Notes under the pieces: generated by a model
Told to the model about the DNA's origin: nothing
The model's input: only the letters and a program-made list of their open reading frames with translations
Databases searched by the model: none
Source of the DNA: Ifrita kowaldi
Taxonomy: Eukaryota > Chordata > Aves > Passeriformes > Cinclosomatidae
Length of the DNA: 64,000 bases
NCBI GenBank assembly: GCA_013398055.1
Contig: VZRS01010750.1
Coordinates: forward strand, 682,001-746,000
Reading direction: 5' to 3'
In this document: one piece after another, positions 62,301 to 64,000 of the stretch
Layout: each line of letters opens with the position of its first letter
Position numbering within the stretch: position 1 is the first letter of the stretch
Translations under genes and position numbers: made by a program

Positions 62301-64000
62301 CCTGCCAGGAGCTGTCTGCCTACAGAACATGCTGTCTTCCAGCTGCTCGACCCAAGATAGTCCACGAGGATAAGAGCAGTGTTAGAGAAGTGAACAGACT
62401 TTCTGTTTGCAGATTTCTCTTGCTTGGTTTTGTAGCTCTTCTCTGGGGAAAGTGAGCTTGTTGCCAGTCTTCATATGATGGCAGATCCAAGAAGTGTTTT
62501 CTGGATTAACCTAAGGCACTGCTTTTTGACTCAAGGCAAGGTGACCCTTCATTATTAACATGCAAGAAAAAACCCCCACCCTGTGATTCACGTGTTTTAC
62601 CCAGTGATACATGCAAATACAAACCAGAATGACTTGAATGCAGGAAAAGAACTGGGATTTTTTTTTGTTAACATCTTTAAGCCCTTACAGCTTCATAGAC
62701 CCTGTTCTCCCTTATTCCAGATCTTTTCAGCTGTTCCTGTTTAATCCTAGCAATCATCTTGAGTCGTGATGCTGGGTATAATGCAATAGACTCACATGTA
62801 CAATTCCTTTATTTAAAAAGTTATTGTTTTTGTGAACACAGCAAAAAGCAGGCAAACAGCAAGAGCCCACCTGTGCTTACATTCAAGCCCTTTCCAGGAA
62901 GTCCTTTGCCCCAGTGTTCTCCTTCCTTTCAGTGTCATGTCTCTGAACTCAGTTTACTGTGCCCTTAGCATTTCTAGCCTTTTTTTTTAATGGTTTTTTT
63001 TCCTCTCCTACATGCACATGTGTGACTCCACAACTTCTGGCTTAACCACTTTCTGTCCGTACTATTTACCAGTACATTGCATTGCAAGCCTGTATGGGGA
63101 CATGCTGTTACTTAATTTTGTGATATTGGTGCAATATTTGGGGAGGTGGATTGTACTGGTTTGGATTTCAGTAATCAGAGTCATTTAACTGCTTCGTCAT
63201 GTCAAACCAATTTAATGTATTTTTTCCTCATTACATAGCTTTTTCTTTCTATTTACAACAAGAGTTGATGTGATCCCAAGTTGATTACATTTTGCAGCAT
63301 GAAAAGGGAAGTAAATTAGAATTGGACACATGAATTTTGCAAATGGCCAAAATGATATTGGGATAGCTCCACAGGCTGATGGAGAGAACAAAAATCACTC
63401 CCAGGGTGTAGTTTTGTATTCCCTCCTGCTCCCCATGCCTGCTGCCTGCCCTTCCCTGCTTCCAGAGACTGCTGCCTGCCCTGCTCTGCATGCTGAGCAG
63501 TTGGTGGAGTTGTGCCCTGAACTGCTCTGTGAAATGATCCAAGTTTAAAAGTGCTTTTGGGGGAGTACAGAGCACTTTCACTTTAAAGTATGGCTGGACA
63601 CACTCTTACATAGGTGGTGACCTGGAGGGCCTGGAAGAGGACATGAAAGAGGATGCAAGAAAGATCTTTCTATAAATGAGGGTACAGTTGGATGGCTTAA
63701 ACCACACAGCAGACAGAGTGAACAGAAACATAGTGATCTGCCCCAGAGACTGCAGAGTTATCTGTTCTTGTGCCTTTAACCTGCATGGCATGGGTATGAC
63801 TGAGCCCAATTACACAAGAGCACAGTGACACATCACAACCCAGTCATCCACTGGGTAGATCAAAGCACCCTGCGCACTTTGACCGTGCATCTTACGTCTT
63901 CCATTGGCATCAAATAGTAAGGGAGATTAATTGCTGTGAGCGCCAAAAACAAATGAGTGTGAAGACTGTGCCTATGATGACAATATTTGTGAATGCATTT
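59400..64000. other. Intergenic sequence to window end, no gene supported
   Basis: A/T-rich to mixed sequence with chance ORFs only. No recognisable repeat end, RNA gene or exon of PDP1. Confidence 0.5.

Noticed and set aside
44778..64000. Search for PDP1, the next gene expected from human gene order
   Set aside because: None of the open frames resembles the PP2C phosphatase exon of PDP1, so it must lie beyond the window.
1..64000. CRISPR arrays, operons, bacterial-type promoters, tRNA or rRNA genes
   Set aside because: The window is vertebrate nuclear DNA, and no spaced direct repeats, cloverleaf or rRNA sequence was seen.

Overview
The window is vertebrate nuclear DNA, almost certainly from a bird. 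The evidence is CR1 LINE 3' ends with the avian ATTCTGTG-type tail, one solitary retroviral LTR with a perfect target-site duplication, split genes with GT-AG introns, and a gene order matching human 8q22.1 (CIBAR1, RBM12B, TMEM67, with PDP1 expected next). A passerine is plausible, but nothing here fixes the species. Two 11-N gaps mark a draft assembly.

Layout. 1-3030: the 3' end of CIBAR1 (FAM92A) on the + strand; only its last coding exon, an acidic tail, is clear. 3031-6750: space between convergent genes. 6751-9467: the 3' exon of RBM12B on the - strand, with the whole 699-residue protein in one exon. 9468-12640: the presumed 5'UTR intron of RBM12B. 12640-13640: the CpG-island promoter of RBM12B. 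13709-14272: a solo LTR with an AAAGG duplication. 14820-15042: a CR1 3' end. 15050-15500: the TMEM67 promoter and exon 1. 15351-44777: TMEM67 (meckelin) on the + strand in 28 coding exons. All 27 splice junctions can be read from the sequence and the phases agree. From the first residue alignable to human, the reading gives 957 residues, exactly what remains of the 995-residue human protein as I recall it. The initiator and signal peptide are not visible in the assembled exon 1.

44778-64000: no gene I can support. PDP1 is not seen and is probably beyond the window. This stretch holds weak 3'UTR signals for TMEM67, one short gap and two small CpG-rich patches at about 54.1 and 59.1 kb.

Two of the three genes act at the cilium: CIBAR1 is a BAR-domain protein of the ciliary base and TMEM67 is a transition-zone membrane protein. 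RBM12B is a multi-RRM RNA-binding protein. Points worth a second look include two long perfect intronic hairpins in TMEM67, a stop-free 68-nt cassette between TMEM67 exons 22 and 23, a decoy acceptor in intron 17, the damaged-looking 5' end of TMEM67, and mobile elements packed into the 2 kb between the divergent RBM12B and TMEM67 promoters.
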